This document shows positions 44,168-52,716 of a DNA stretch of 64,000 bases, in pieces; position 1 is the first letter of the stretch, and each line of letters opens with the position of its first letter. The translations under genes and the position numbers were made by a program. The stretch covers positions 62,001-126,000 of the forward strand of contig NZ_JABAHI010000006.1 in assembly GCF_012584445.1 (NCBI RefSeq), given 5' to 3'. The notes beneath the pieces were generated by a model that was given only the letters and a program-made list of their open reading frames with translations, was not told the DNA's origin and did no database searches. This stretch comes from Olsenella sp. KGMB02461 (GTDB taxonomy: Bacteria; Actinomycetota; Coriobacteriia; Coriobacteriales; Atopobiaceae).

Positions 44168-45034
44168 ATGAAAAAGAACGCGTTCATCAAGGTGTTTGGC
44201 TGCCTTATGGCCTGCACCCTGGCGGTAGTGCTGGCGGCCTGCGGCTCTGCCAACAACCAGTCGGCCAACCAGTCCTCCTCCACAGGCGGCGACAGCGCTC
44301 AGGCGTCCACCGACGCCGCAGCGACCGACGACTACACCCTGGTGCAGGACGGCAAGCTCACCATGATCTCCAACTTCTACTTCCCGCCCTTCGTGTCCAT
44401 GAACAGCAACGGCGGCGACTTCGAAGGCTTTGACGTGGACGTCTACAAGGCCGTCTGCGACAAGCTGGGGCTCGAGCCCAACATCTTGCCCTCGGTGCAG
44501 TTCGACACCATCGTGCCCACCATCAAGCAGGGCGGCAAGGCAGACGTCTCCATCGGCGCCATCACCATCACCGACGAGCGCCAGCAGGAGGTGGACATGA
44601 CCGACCCCTACATGGACTCCAACCAGGCCATCGTGGTGAAGAAGGACGCCACCGCCACCGACATCGACACCCTCAATGTCTCCGGCATGCAGATTGCCGT
44701 CCAGGCCGGCACCACCGGCGAGGCTTGGGCCAAGGAGAACCTGCCCAACGCCACCGTCGTGCCGCTGGACGACATCATCCAGTGCCTCACCGGCGTGCAG
44801 ACCGGCCTCTACAATGCCGTGGTCTGCGACCTGCCTGTAGCCGAGTACGAGATCAACGTGGCCTACTCCGACCTGCAGATCACCACCGAGATCCCCACCG
44901 GCGAGCAGTACGGCATCGTGGTCTCCAAGGACAACCCCGGCCTCGCCAAGGCCATCAACCAGGCCCTCCAGGAGCTGCAGGACGACGGCACCATGGACGA
45001 GCTTGAGCAGAAGTGGTTTGGCACCACCCTCTAA
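44168..45034 (+). CDS. Amino-acid-type solute-binding lipoprotein (family 3), no permease adjacent
   Basis: This 288-residue protein has a lipobox (LAAC) after a hydrophobic signal and a mature SBP_bac_3 domain: GKLTMISNFYFPPFV, EGFDVDVYKAVCDKLGL, ADVSIGAITITDERQQEVDMT. The family binds polar amino acids. ATG at 44168 follows AAGGAG at 5 nt. It is followed by a strong terminator and no permease or ATPase gene lies beside it, so it must use a transporter encoded elsewhere or act alone as a sensor. Confidence 0.9.
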   Translation: MKKNAFIKVFGCLMACTLAVVLAACGSANNQSANQSSSTGGDSAQASTDAAATDDYTLVQDGKLTMISNFYFPPFVSMNSNGGDFEGFDVDVYKAVCDKLGLEPNILPSVQFDTIVPTIKQGGKADVSIGAITITDERQQEVDMTDPYMDSNQAIVVKKDATATDIDTLNVSGMQIAVQAGTTGEAWAKENLPNATVVPLDDIIQCLTGVQTGLYNAVVCDLPVAEYEINVAYSDLQITTEIPTGEQYGIVVSKDNPGLAKAINQALQELQDDGTMDELEQKWFGTTL

Positions 45035-45114
45035 GGAGCCGCCAGCCCTAAGGTTGTAGCTGCAATCGCGATCTCTTGCTGCAACCGCGAGCTCTCAGGT
45101 TGCTGGGATATGGC

Positions 45115-45149
45115 AAGCACCCCAAAAGCCCAGGCTTTTGGGGTGCTTT
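45115..45149 (+). terminator. Terminator after the amino-acid-binding lipoprotein
   Basis: A 16-bp perfect stem (45115-45130 with 45133-45148) with a 2-nt loop is followed by TTCTT. This is a clear rho-independent terminator 80 nt past the stop. Confidence 0.9.
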
Positions 45150-45182
45150 CTTGTGGCGAGGCGCCGGGAGGCATATGGGCGG

Positions 45183-45218
45183 GCCGGGAGATGCGTGGGC
45201 CGGCCGGAAGATGCGTGG
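45183..45218. repeat. 20-bp-period tandem repeat
   Basis: Two copies of GCC-GGAGATGCGTGG-type sequence, 15 of 16 positions identical, start 20 bp apart at 45183 and 45203. The spacer is GGGC/CG-rich. Confidence 0.6.
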
Positions 45219-45232
45219 ACGGAGGCATTTCT

Positions 45233-45299
45233 CGTTATAAGCGGGTCCAGTTGCACTGGGGTTTTACAAAACCCCAGTGCAGAAAACCCACTTATAACG
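45233..45299. repeat. 67-nt imperfect palindrome
   Basis: The outer arms are 9 bp (CGTTATAAG / CTTATAACG), the inner arms 13 bp (45253-45265 / 45268-45280), and GGGT/ACCC partly pairs between them. There is no T-tract. It could be a hairpin RNA element or a small remnant of a mobile element. Confidence 0.6.
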
Positions 45300-45421
45300 T
45301 ATCAGCTGCCAAAAAACCTCTTCTGCTGCCAAAAACTCGTTATTAGCGCCTTGACTGCATGGATGCCAGATCCCAGCGCAGCCAAAAGCCACGTGACCAG
45401 GGCATCTCTTGGCCATAGGCG

Positions 45422-47533
45422 CTAGGCCCCCGCCCGAGTCATCTCTTCTGGGGTGAGCGGGGTCACCGCGGCGCCTTCGGCGATCATCTGAGGAGCTACC
45501 GCTCGAGAGATGGTGTCGAGGTAGGCGCGGGCCCCCTCAGGGCGCAGATGGGTGCCGTCGCCCCAGAGGTATTCCTGCTCGTGGCCGGCCACTGCGCTGG
45601 GCCAATCCACATAGGCAACGTTGCCGTACTTGGCGGCGCAGGCTTGAAGGTTGGCGTTTTGCTCGTCCTGGAAACCGTCGCTGTTGACCGTGCCTACCAG
45701 ATAGATCTGCACGTTCTCGCCGGCGGCAGCCACCATCTCGTCCAGCTGCTCGGGCTTGGCGGTGGAGTTGGAGAAGGTCGCCAGCACCAGGCAGTCGGAG
45801 AGCGCCCCTTGCTCCACATAGCCCTTGAGCACGCTTAAGGCCTGGGAGGGATGGCGGCCGATGTAGGCATCCATAAAGCCCGAGGGAAACCACAGGTTAA
45901 AGGGGCTGTCCCCCGGCACCGAATCGCCAATGAGCAACGGCGCGAATGCTCCGTTTTGAATCTCCTGAGCACCGGCGGCAAGCGAGAAGGGCTCTTGGGG
46001 CAGCTGGGCCGAAGGATCTGCAGCCTCGCCTTGGGCAGCCTCGCCCCCAGCGGCCTCTGATCGATCGATCCTAGAAGTATCCACTGCGGCATCGGCGGCG
46101 TCGCCGGTGGATTTGATCGCCTCCTGGGGAACCAGATAGGTCTCTGGCACCAGCGCCAAGCCCACAGCGGCCACACCCACCACCACAAGGGCCGCCAAGA
46201 CGGCTTTGCGATGGCGAGCATCGGCCAACCGCGCCACCAGCGCGCCCGACTGGAACGGGCGCTCGATAAAGCGAAACGACAGCATAGCCGCACCGCAGGC
46301 CACGCCCACCGCCGCCACGAACTGTGCCAGCTGGCCTTTGGCCAGGTTGCCGCCGATGAGCAGCAACAGCGGGTAGTGCCACAGATAGAGCCCGTAGGAG
46401 CGCGCGCCCACCCACGCAGCCGCAGGCAGCCCAAAGAAGCGCGTCACCCAAAGCCCAGGCACCACCAAGGCCCCCAGAAGCACGCAGGCAGCCACCGTCA
46501 CCAGGCCCATGCCGCCCCAGTAGAAGAAGGGGGCATCGGCAGGCACCAGCACCATGACGAGCGCCAGGAAAGCCAGGGCGCCCAGAGAGGCTCCCTGCAT
46601 GGCCTGCCGAGAAACCCGTACCGCCTGGGGTTGGGCGGCAGCGCGGGAAGTCGCGGGCTTCTCGGCAGCAGAGGCGCCGGAAGCTCTGCGGGCTTTGAGC
46701 AAAGGCAGCAGGCGCGAGGCGAAGGTGAAGCCTTGGGCCTTGGAAGCCGCTAGGTTGGGAGGCCACACCACGGCCAGCCAGGCGCCGGCGAGGAAGGAGA
46801 AGGCGCGGGTGTCGGTGCCGTAATAGACGCGGGAAGGGTCGGCGGCGGGGTTGTAGAGCAGCGCCATGGCCGCCAGCGAGGCAAGGGCTCCCAGCAAAGC
46901 GAGCCGGCGGATCCAGGCAAGCGATCGGCGGGGAGCCAGCTTGGCCGCCAGCCATACCGCCGCCGCCCACATGAGGCAGAGCTGGGCATCCAAGGACACA
47001 TACCACAGCGGGGTGAGCGGCGAGGGCGAGCCTATGGCATCGAAGTAGCTTTGGCCCGAAGCGATGTAGTGCCAGTTGTCGAAGAAGAGCAGGGAGGGCA
47101 CGATGTCGGGGCGGAGCTTGGTGAGCAGCACGTGATTGGCCACCACGCAAAGAGCGGTGAGGGCGACCACCATGGCGGCCATGGACGGCCATACGCGCAG
47201 GAAGCGGCGGCGTCCAATGGCCGCAAGCGAATAGCGCCGAGCGCGAAGGCGGCGCAGAAGCGACACAGTGAACAGGTAGCCCGTGAGCACCAAGAACATC
47301 ACCACGCCCATGTGCCCTGAGGGAAGCCAGGGGCAGTTGGCGTGATAGAGCACGATGGCCACGACAGCCAAGGTGCGAAGGCCGTCGAGGGAGGCCACGC
47401 GCGCCTGAGGACGGCGAGGCGCAGGCTGGGCGGGTCGCCCATGAGAGGGCTTGGCAGATCTATGGGGAGCGCGGCGGGAGGCTTCCCGAGCGCTGGAAGA
47501 GGCTGTGATGCGGACACGAGAAGACGAGGTCAC
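45422..47533 (-). CDS. OatA-like membrane acyltransferase with C-terminal SGNH domain
   Basis: This 703-residue protein begins with a basic leader, then an acyltransferase-3 domain from about residue 45 (SLDGLRTLAVVAIVLYH is the catalytic HxR-type start) with roughly ten hydrophobic segments. An SGNH-like domain lies near residues 520-690: LLIGDSVPGDSP contains the catalytic Ser and GDGTHLRPEGA the Asp-His pair. This architecture transfers acetyl groups to extracellular peptidoglycan or polysaccharide (OatA-like). GTG at 47533 follows AAGGAG at 9 nt. It is divergent from the UPF0210 gene. Confidence 0.9.
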   Translation of the reverse strand: MTSSSRVRITASSSAREASRRAPHRSAKPSHGRPAQPAPRRPQARVASLDGLRTLAVVAIVLYHANCPWLPSGHMGVVMFLVLTGYLFTVSLLRRLRARRYSLAAIGRRRFLRVWPSMAAMVVALTALCVVANHVLLTKLRPDIVPSLLFFDNWHYIASGQSYFDAIGSPSPLTPLWYVSLDAQLCLMWAAAVWLAAKLAPRRSLAWIRRLALLGALASLAAMALLYNPAADPSRVYYGTDTRAFSFLAGAWLAVVWPPNLAASKAQGFTFASRLLPLLKARRASGASAAEKPATSRAAAQPQAVRVSRQAMQGASLGALAFLALVMVLVPADAPFFYWGGMGLVTVAACVLLGALVVPGLWVTRFFGLPAAAWVGARSYGLYLWHYPLLLLIGGNLAKGQLAQFVAAVGVACGAAMLSFRFIERPFQSGALVARLADARHRKAVLAALVVVGVAAVGLALVPETYLVPQEAIKSTGDAADAAVDTSRIDRSEAAGGEAAQGEAADPSAQLPQEPFSLAAGAQEIQNGAFAPLLIGDSVPGDSPFNLWFPSGFMDAYIGRHPSQALSVLKGYVEQGALSDCLVLATFSNSTAKPEQLDEMVAAAGENVQIYLVGTVNSDGFQDEQNANLQACAAKYGNVAYVDWPSAVAGHEQEYLWGDGTHLRPEGARAYLDTISRAVAPQMIAEGAAVTPLTPEEMTRAGA

Positions 47534-47631
47534 CTATGAGCACTCCTTGAAGACGTCGGACATGAAAACCTGCATGGCGCTTGAGAGTTCCATTATTCCA
47601 TGGTTTGGTACCATGCAAAATGAAAGGGCGT

Positions 47632-47675
47632 TGCCGAGAAGAGCCGCAACCTGAGGATGCAAGGGTTTCTCGGCA
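47632..47675. repeat. Inverted pair of the TTCTCGGCAG motif
   Basis: TGCCGAGAA (47632-47640) and TTCTCGGCA (47667-47675) form a 9-bp inverted repeat in the 184-nt gap between two divergent genes, the only place in the window where the motif is paired as an inverted repeat. It is not positioned as a terminator for either gene. Confidence 0.6.
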
Positions 47676-47717
47676 GGAGCGCCTTGAGATGTTGGCTCGT
47701 AAAGACAAGGAGTGTTC

Positions 47718-49082
47718 ATGGCCATTACGCCAGAAGAGGTGTTTGAGACTCTCAACATGGTGTCCCAGCAGAATCTCGACATTCGCACCATCACCATGGG
47801 CATCTCTTTAGCAGGGTGCGCAGATCCTTCCATGGACGCCCTTTGCCGCAAGATCTACGACCGCATTTGCGCCACCGCCCAAAACCTGGTGCCTACCGCA
47901 GAGGCCCTGGAGCGCGAGTACGGCATCCCCATCATAAACAAGCGCATCTCGGTCTCCCCCATCGCCCAGGTGGCTGCCTGCTGCCCGGACGAGAGCTTCG
48001 TGCCGGTGGCCCATGCGCTCGATCGCGCAGCTCAGACGCTGGGCATCGATTATCTGGGCGGCTTCTCGGCCATGGTGCAAAAAGGCATTGGCGACGGCGA
48101 CCGCCGGCTCATCCACTCCATCCCTGAGGCGCTGGCCACCACCCAGAGGGTGTGCTCCTCGGTGAACGTGGCAACCCTTCGCGCCGGCGTCAACATGGAC
48201 GCCGTGGACCTCATGGCCCACAAGATCTTCGAGTGCGCCGAGCTCACCCGCGACGAGCAGTGCGTGGCCGCCTCCAAGCTGGTGGTCTTTGCCAACATGG
48301 TGGAAGACTCGCCCTTTATGGCCGGCGCCGTCCATGGCCCCGGCGAGGCAGACGCCGTCATCAACGTGGGCGTCTCGGGCCCCGGCGTCATGGCAGCCGC
48401 GCTGGAAGAACTCCCTGCCACCGCCAGCCTGGGCGAGGTGGCCGAGCGCATCAAGCAGACCGCCTTCAAGATCACCCGTGCCGGCGAGCTCATGAGCCGC
48501 GAGGCTGCCCGGCGCCTAGGCGTGGCCAAGGGCATCGTGGACCTGTCGCTGGCCCCCACCCCTGCCGTGGGCGACTCGGTGGCCCGCATCATCGAGATCA
48601 TCGGCGTGGGCCAATGCGGCGGCCCCGGCACCACGGCCGCGCTGGCCATGCTCAACGACGCGGTGAAGAAGGGCGGCGTCATGGCCAGCTCCAGCGTGGG
48701 CGGCCTCTCCGGCGCCTTCATCCCCGTCTCCGAGGACGCCGACATGATCCGCGCCGCTCAAGACGGCGCCATCTCCCTGGAAAAGCTCGAGGCCATGACC
48801 TGCGTATGCTCGGTGGGCCTGGACATGATCGCCATCCCCGGCGACACCCCCGTGGAGGCCCTGGCCGGCATCATCGCCGACGAGATGGCCATTGGCGTCA
48901 TCAACAACAAAACCACTGCCGTGCGCATCATCCCGGCCATCGGCAAGAAGGCCGGCGACACGCTGGTCTTTGGCGGCCTCTTTGGCGAGGCCCCGGTCAT
49001 GGAGGTGAACCCCCACGCGGGCACCGTCTTCGCCCACCGCGGCGGCCACATCCCCGCGCCTCTGAACTCCCTCAAAAACTGA
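47718..49082 (+). CDS. UPF0210 / PFL-family protein (DUF711)
   Basis: This 454-residue protein matches the UPF0210 family (PFL family protein, DUF711): [31 protein letters not shown] and [14 protein letters not shown] near the C-terminus. The family is widespread in anaerobes and commonly adjoins an ACT-domain protein (UPF0237), but none is beside it here. ATG at 47718 has AAGGAG 5 nt upstream and is preferred to GTG at 47712. Function unknown. The next gene starts 5 nt after its stop, so the two are probably co-transcribed. Confidence 0.9.
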   Translation: MAITPEEVFETLNMVSQQNLDIRTITMGISLAGCADPSMDALCRKIYDRICATAQNLVPTAEALEREYGIPIINKRISVSPIAQVAACCPDESFVPVAHALDRAAQTLGIDYLGGFSAMVQKGIGDGDRRLIHSIPEALATTQRVCSSVNVATLRAGVNMDAVDLMAHKIFECAELTRDEQCVAASKLVVFANMVEDSPFMAGAVHGPGEADAVINVGVSGPGVMAAALEELPATASLGEVAERIKQTAFKITRAGELMSREAARRLGVAKGIVDLSLAPTPAVGDSVARIIEIIGVGQCGGPGTTAALAMLNDAVKKGGVMASSSVGGLSGAFIPVSEDADMIRAAQDGAISLEKLEAMTCVCSVGLDMIAIPGDTPVEALAGIIADEMAIGVINNKTTAVRIIPAIGKKAGDTLVFGGLFGEAPVMEVNPHAGTVFAHRGGHIPAPLNSLKN

Positions 49083-49087
49083 CGGCC

Positions 49088-50413
49088 ATGAGCGACTCCG
49101 GACCCTCTCCGCACCCAGGCGCACACCCTCGCAGGCGCCCTTCCGGCTCTCGAGCCCGCGGCTACACTTCCCGCTCCGGCGACCCCGGCGATCGCTACAG
49201 CTCGCGGCGAGCTCACGGCTCTTGGCGACTTTCTCCTGCCGAGAAACGCTCGGCTGCCGCCTCGACGCCTTCCTCTCGTCCCAACCCGGCTCCTGGCGCG
49301 GCCACCCGGGGCCGCTCGGGCTCTTCGCAGCGAGAGGCCTCCGCTCGCCATAGGGCCGAGCGCCAACAGCGCAAGGCCTCCCGGCAAAGGCCTCGTCGCA
49401 GCCGGCCTATGCCCCAACTCCCCTCTTGGTCGCGGAGGGCAGGGCGCGGGTTTCTCGGCAGGAAACCCGGGCGAGCCCCTCAAGGGTCTCTGAGCCAGCG
49501 CTTTGTGAGGGAGTGGCGCAGAAGCGCGCACTTCCGCAAGCTGGCGACCAGCGCCGCCGGGCTGCTGGCAGCGTTGGCGGTGGGCTTGGCTATCCTGGGC
49601 ATACAGCACCATGGGGCGAGGGTCGCCGAGCACACGCGCGCTCAGACCAATCTGGAGGCCCTGGGGACTTTCGAAAACGCGCTCGTAGAGAGCTACAGCT
49701 CCATCGCACCTTTGTATGTGCAGGTAGGCACAGATATTGAGGCTATCCAAGCCTCGGGCAGCCAATGCGGCTTTTATATTTGCACTGCCGATGGCCAAGA
49801 GCTGACGGCCTACAACGCCCAGCAGCCTTTTTATAGCGCGAGCTCCATCAAGGGGCCCTATGTGCTCTCGGTGCTCTCGGAGCTTGAAAGCCCAAGCCAG
49901 CTGGGCTCTTTGGAAGACAGCGTGACGCTGGCCATCACCGAGTCGGACAACAACAGCTACATCGCCGCCAAGAATGCCTTTGGCACCGCCACCATCAACC
50001 AGTGGCTCACCGAGGCAGGCTCCTCCGAGACCTTGGGTGACAACTGGGGCTCCTACGTGGATCTGAGCTGCGAGCAGCTGGCGGGCCTTTGGGTGGAGTC
50101 GGCGGCCTGGTGTCTGGGCGACAGCGCGTCCGAGGACCTTCACGACTACGGGGCCGCCATCTTCTCAGAGCCGCTCAACAGCCCCATCGCCCAGCTGCCC
50201 GATGCAGTCACCTGGTCGAAGCCCGGCTGGATCGCCACCGAGTCCCAGAACTCCACAGTGGACGCCGGCCTGGTGGTTCGCGGCGGCGACGCCTACATCA
50301 TGGCGGTGATGACCAACAAGGGCGACGACTTTGACACCCTCGACCCCCTGGTAGCCTCTCTGGACACCCTGGCCCAACAGCTCATCGAGGCACGTGCTTC
50401 TCGGCTGGCCTAG
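49088..50413 (+). CDS. Membrane-anchored beta-lactamase-like serine hydrolase
   Basis: This 441-residue protein has a long Ser/Arg/Pro-rich cytoplasmic region (about 1-150), one membrane segment (LATSAAGLLAALAVGLAILGI, about 154-174) and an outer catalytic domain. The domain carries SSIK (SxxK) in YSASSIKGPYV, TESDNNS with an SDN-like motif, and KPGW, close to the class A beta-lactamase/serine hydrolase triad SxxK, SDN, KTG. It may act on peptidoglycan; beta-lactamase activity itself is not evident. The start ATG is 5 nt after the UPF0210 stop and lacks a clear ribosome site, so it is likely coupled. Confidence 0.85.
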   Translation: MSDSGPSPHPGAHPRRRPSGSRARGYTSRSGDPGDRYSSRRAHGSWRLSPAEKRSAAASTPSSRPNPAPGAATRGRSGSSQREASARHRAERQQRKASRQRPRRSRPMPQLPSWSRRAGRGFLGRKPGRAPQGSLSQRFVREWRRSAHFRKLATSAAGLLAALAVGLAILGIQHHGARVAEHTRAQTNLEALGTFENALVESYSSIAPLYVQVGTDIEAIQASGSQCGFYICTADGQELTAYNAQQPFYSASSIKGPYVLSVLSELESPSQLGSLEDSVTLAITESDNNSYIAAKNAFGTATINQWLTEAGSSETLGDNWGSYVDLSCEQLAGLWVESAAWCLGDSASEDLHDYGAAIFSEPLNSPIAQLPDAVTWSKPGWIATESQNSTVDAGLVVRGGDAYIMAVMTNKGDDFDTLDPLVASLDTLAQQLIEARASRLA

Positions 50414-50422
50414 CGGCAAGCA

Positions 50423-50561
50423 TCAACGATCCTTAGGGCCCTCGTGCTCATGGCCCTCGTGTTCGGGCTGCGCGCGGCGCCCAGGTTCGTGGCCCTCATG
50501 GCCATGCTGGCCATGCTCGCAGTAGCCGCCCTCATGGTCGCAGCGGGAATGGTCGTGCTGG
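50423..50561 (-). other. Out-of-frame His-rich tail of the CobW gene
   Basis: In the -1 frame relative to the CobW ORF, immediately 3' of the G7 run, the minus strand reads a 46-residue His-rich stretch (10 His, 2 Cys; segments QHDHSRCDHEGG and HGHEGHEP) ending at a stop at 50423, 9 nt from the serine hydrolase stop. Removing one G from the run joins it to the CobW frame. Such tails bind zinc, nickel or cobalt in the CobW/G3E family. Confidence 0.7.
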
Positions 50562-51542
50562 CCCCCCCGTCTCCTGACGGCGCTCCTCGGCATGCCACTT
50601 GAGGGGCAAGAAAGCCTCGCGCAAGAAATTGCGCTCCAAACCCTTGCCGATAAACACTGCCTTGGCTTCCTCGGCGTCGAGCTCTTCTCCCAGCTCCTCC
50701 GCACCGGTGACGGCCCAGCGGCGGGCCACCACGTCAAAGCGCAGCAGGCCGTCTGAGGTGCGCACGAAGCCCTTGGCACGCGCCACCTTGCCAAAGACCC
50801 CTGCCACCAGGGCATCCAGAAGCCACGCCAGATGAGCTGCAGTAGGCACAGAGGCATGGCCCAGGGCGAAGGTCTCAAGTCCGGGATCCTCGTCGGGTGA
50901 GGGCGCCGGCTCAGCGGCTGCCTGCTCAGGGTTGAGGTCGCGATGGAGCAACGACTCAAACCACTCATCGGGAATCTCTGAGAGCGGGACTGCCTTGATA
51001 TCGACGCCGGGCTTGGCGTCGCAGATGGACCCCACCAGATCGTCTAGGCCTTCGTCAACACCCTCTGCCTGGGCCTCATCCCGAGTGGGCACCTTGGAGA
51101 CCACCACGGTGGGAGCGGTTTCCAGCTGGTCGTTGAAGATCTCTGGGTAGGCCTCTTTCTCAGATTGCCAAGACTCCCAATCCACAATGCACACGGGCTC
51201 AAGAAGGCCGATGCGCTCGTAGGTGACCTTGTCCACGTTGTCGAGCACCGCAGAAAGCTTGGCGACGCCCGTAGGCTCGACCACCAGGTACTCAGGGTCC
51301 AAGGTGTTGGCGATGGTGAGCACGCTGGTGGCGAAATCCTGTTTGCCGGTGCAGCAAATGCAACGATCGAGCGATTCCCAGACCTCAAGACCAGTGCCTT
51401 CTTTGAGCACCTGGCTATCGATATCGGTCTGGCCGTATTCGTTCTCATAGATCACAAAGTCGCGGCGGGTGCGCCGCGCCAGCTCCTGGATAAAGGTGGT
51501 CTTGCCTGCTCCCAGAAAGCCTGAGATCACGAGTACCTTCAT
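50532..51542 (-). CDS. CobW/G3E-family GTP-dependent metallochaperone, C-terminus probably frameshifted
   Basis: This 336-residue ORF as read has Walker A GFLGAGKTT, the metal motif CICCTGK (CxCC), EPTG and a C-terminal CobW domain with SDGLLRFDVVA. The family delivers zinc, cobalt or nickel to target proteins. The ORF ends shortly after a G7 run (C7 on the plus strand at 50562-50568) with a non-conserved tail (ARPFPLRP). The missing His-rich tail is encoded one frame over (see 50423-50561). This could be programmed slippage, a phase-variable tract or a sequencing error. The start ATG lies 15 nt from a T-rich terminator of the upstream ADH gene. Confidence 0.85.
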   Translation of the reverse strand: MKVLVISGFLGAGKTTFIQELARRTRRDFVIYENEYGQTDIDSQVLKEGTGLEVWESLDRCICCTGKQDFATSVLTIANTLDPEYLVVEPTGVAKLSAVLDNVDKVTYERIGLLEPVCIVDWESWQSEKEAYPEIFNDQLETAPTVVVSKVPTRDEAQAEGVDEGLDDLVGSICDAKPGVDIKAVPLSEIPDEWFESLLHRDLNPEQAAAEPAPSPDEDPGLETFALGHASVPTAAHLAWLLDALVAGVFGKVARAKGFVRTSDGLLRFDVVARRWAVTGAEELGEELDAEEAKAVFIGKGLERNFLREAFLPLKWHAEERRQETGGPARPFPLRP

Positions 51543-51556
51543 GGTGCCTCCCCTAG

Positions 51557-51591
51557 AAAAAAGGGCGGCGCCACAGTCTGTGACACCGCCC
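51557..51591 (-). terminator. Terminator after the alcohol dehydrogenase
   Basis: A 13-bp stem (51563-51575 with 51579-51591; two positions are G-U wobbles on the minus-strand RNA) is followed by six U residues (A6 at 51557-51562 on the plus strand). It ends ADH transcripts before the CobW gene. Confidence 0.85.
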
Positions 51592-51651
51592 GCATTGCTG
51601 CAAATAGCGAGAGGCTGGCGCGCCCTCAGAGCGCATCAACCTTTATAAGAC

Positions 51652-52716
51652 CTAGTCTTCCTCGATGACCACGACGGGCTTGATGAGGTCAGCAGGCTTG
51701 TCGCGCATCAGGAAGAGGGCCTCCTCCAGGTGGTCCCAGCCATGGAAGACATGGGACAGGAGGGGCTTCAAGTCCAGACGGCCGCAGGTGACCAGGCTGG
51801 CAAGCTTCTCCATGCGCAGACGGCCACCGGGCATCAGGCCGCCATTGATCTCCTTATGCCCCATGCCAACGCCCCACTCGACACGAGGGATGTCGATGTA
51901 GTCGCCGGAGCCAAGATAATTTACATTGCCGATCTTGCCGCCGGGCTTCACCGCGATGACAGCCTCCTTGAAGGTATCCACGTCGCCGCCGGCGATGAGG
52001 ACCTTGTCGACGCCCTTGCCATCGGTCATAGCCAGCACCTGCTCGCCGATGGGGCCGTTCTTGTAGGAGATGAAGTCGGTGGCGCCATAGCCGCGAGCAG
52101 CCTCGATGCAGTTGGGACGGGTGCCCACGGCGATGATGCGGGAGGCGCCGCGGAGGGCGGCGCCGGCCACGGCCATGAGGCCCACGGGGCCGATGCCGAT
52201 GACCAGGCAGGTGTCGCCAAACTGGACGTCAGCCAGCTCGGAGGCATGGAAGCCGGTGGGGACCATGTCGGACAGCATGCAGGCCTCAGCCACACCCATG
52301 CCCTCGGGCATGAGAGCCAGGTTGCCGTCAGCGTCGTTCACGTGGATGAGCTCTGCGAAGACGCCGTCCTTGAAGTTGGAGAACTTCCAGCCAGCCAGCA
52401 TGCCGCCGGAGTGCATGGAGTAGCCGGCCTGGGCCTCCAGGGAGTTCCAATCAGGGGTGATGGCGGGAAGAAGCACGCGATCGCCGGGCTTGAAGTCGTG
52501 CACGCACTCGCCCACCTCGACGACCTCGGCGCAACCCTCATGACCTAGGATCATGTTGTGACGCTCGCCGATGGCGCCCTCCCAGAGGGTATGCACATCG
52601 GAGGTGCAGATGGCTACCGCCAGGGGCTTGACGATGGCGTCGTTGGGGCCGCAGACGGGGGCATCTTTCTCGATCCACCCCGACTCGCCGATCTTGAGCA
52701 TTGCATAACCCTTCAT
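51652..52716 (-). CDS. NADP-dependent secondary alcohol dehydrogenase
   Basis: This 354-residue zinc alcohol dehydrogenase matches the thermophilic/clostridial secondary ADH family. Zinc ligands are Cys37, His59 and Asp150; the neighbouring Glu60 is present too. Residues Gly198-Thr199-Arg200 correspond to the NADP-binding GSR motif, with Thr for Ser and Arg200 kept for the 2'-phosphate. The Rossmann motif is GIGPVGLMAVAG. It would interconvert secondary alcohols and ketones such as 2-propanol and acetone. Monocistronic, with a terminator behind and a 13-bp palindrome at 52754-52766 upstream. Confidence 0.92.
   Translation of the reverse strand: MKGYAMLKIGESGWIEKDAPVCGPNDAIVKPLAVAICTSDVHTLWEGAIGERHNMILGHEGCAEVVEVGECVHDFKPGDRVLLPAITPDWNSLEAQAGYSMHSGGMLAGWKFSNFKDGVFAELIHVNDADGNLALMPEGMGVAEACMLSDMVPTGFHASELADVQFGDTCLVIGIGPVGLMAVAGAALRGASRIIAVGTRPNCIEAARGYGATDFISYKNGPIGEQVLAMTDGKGVDKVLIAGGDVDTFKEAVIAVKPGGKIGNVNYLGSGDYIDIPRVEWGVGMGHKEINGGLMPGGRLRMEKLASLVTCGRLDLKPLLSHVFHGWDHLEEALFLMRDKPADLIKPVVVIEED

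Larger units (their letters stand above)
45035..45421. other. Intergenic region with terminator, tandem repeat and a 67-nt imperfect palindrome
   Basis: No gene. After the terminator at 45115-45149 comes a 20-bp-period repeat (GCCGGGAGATGCGTGG at 45183-45198 and GCCGGAAGATGCGTGG at 45203-45218). Then comes a long imperfect hairpin: CGTTATAAG (45233-45241) pairs with CTTATAACG (45291-45299), and an inner GCACTGGGGTTTT (45253-45265) pairs with its complement at 45268-45280. CTGCCAAAAA also occurs twice further on (45306 and 45326). Nothing else was recognised. Confidence 0.6.

Noticed and set aside
45233-45299. IS-element terminal inverted repeats
   Set aside because: No transposase or target duplication was seen; a single short palindrome does not prove a mobile element.
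48152-49087. Long open frame running into the serine hydrolase gene on the plus strand
   Set aside because: It is the shadow of the UPF0210 gene in another frame (Arg/Gly-rich low complexity); the real start is the ATG at 49088.
50532-51542. Calling the CobW gene a pseudogene
   Set aside because: All catalytic motifs are intact; only the tail is affected, and the run could be variable or a sequencing error.
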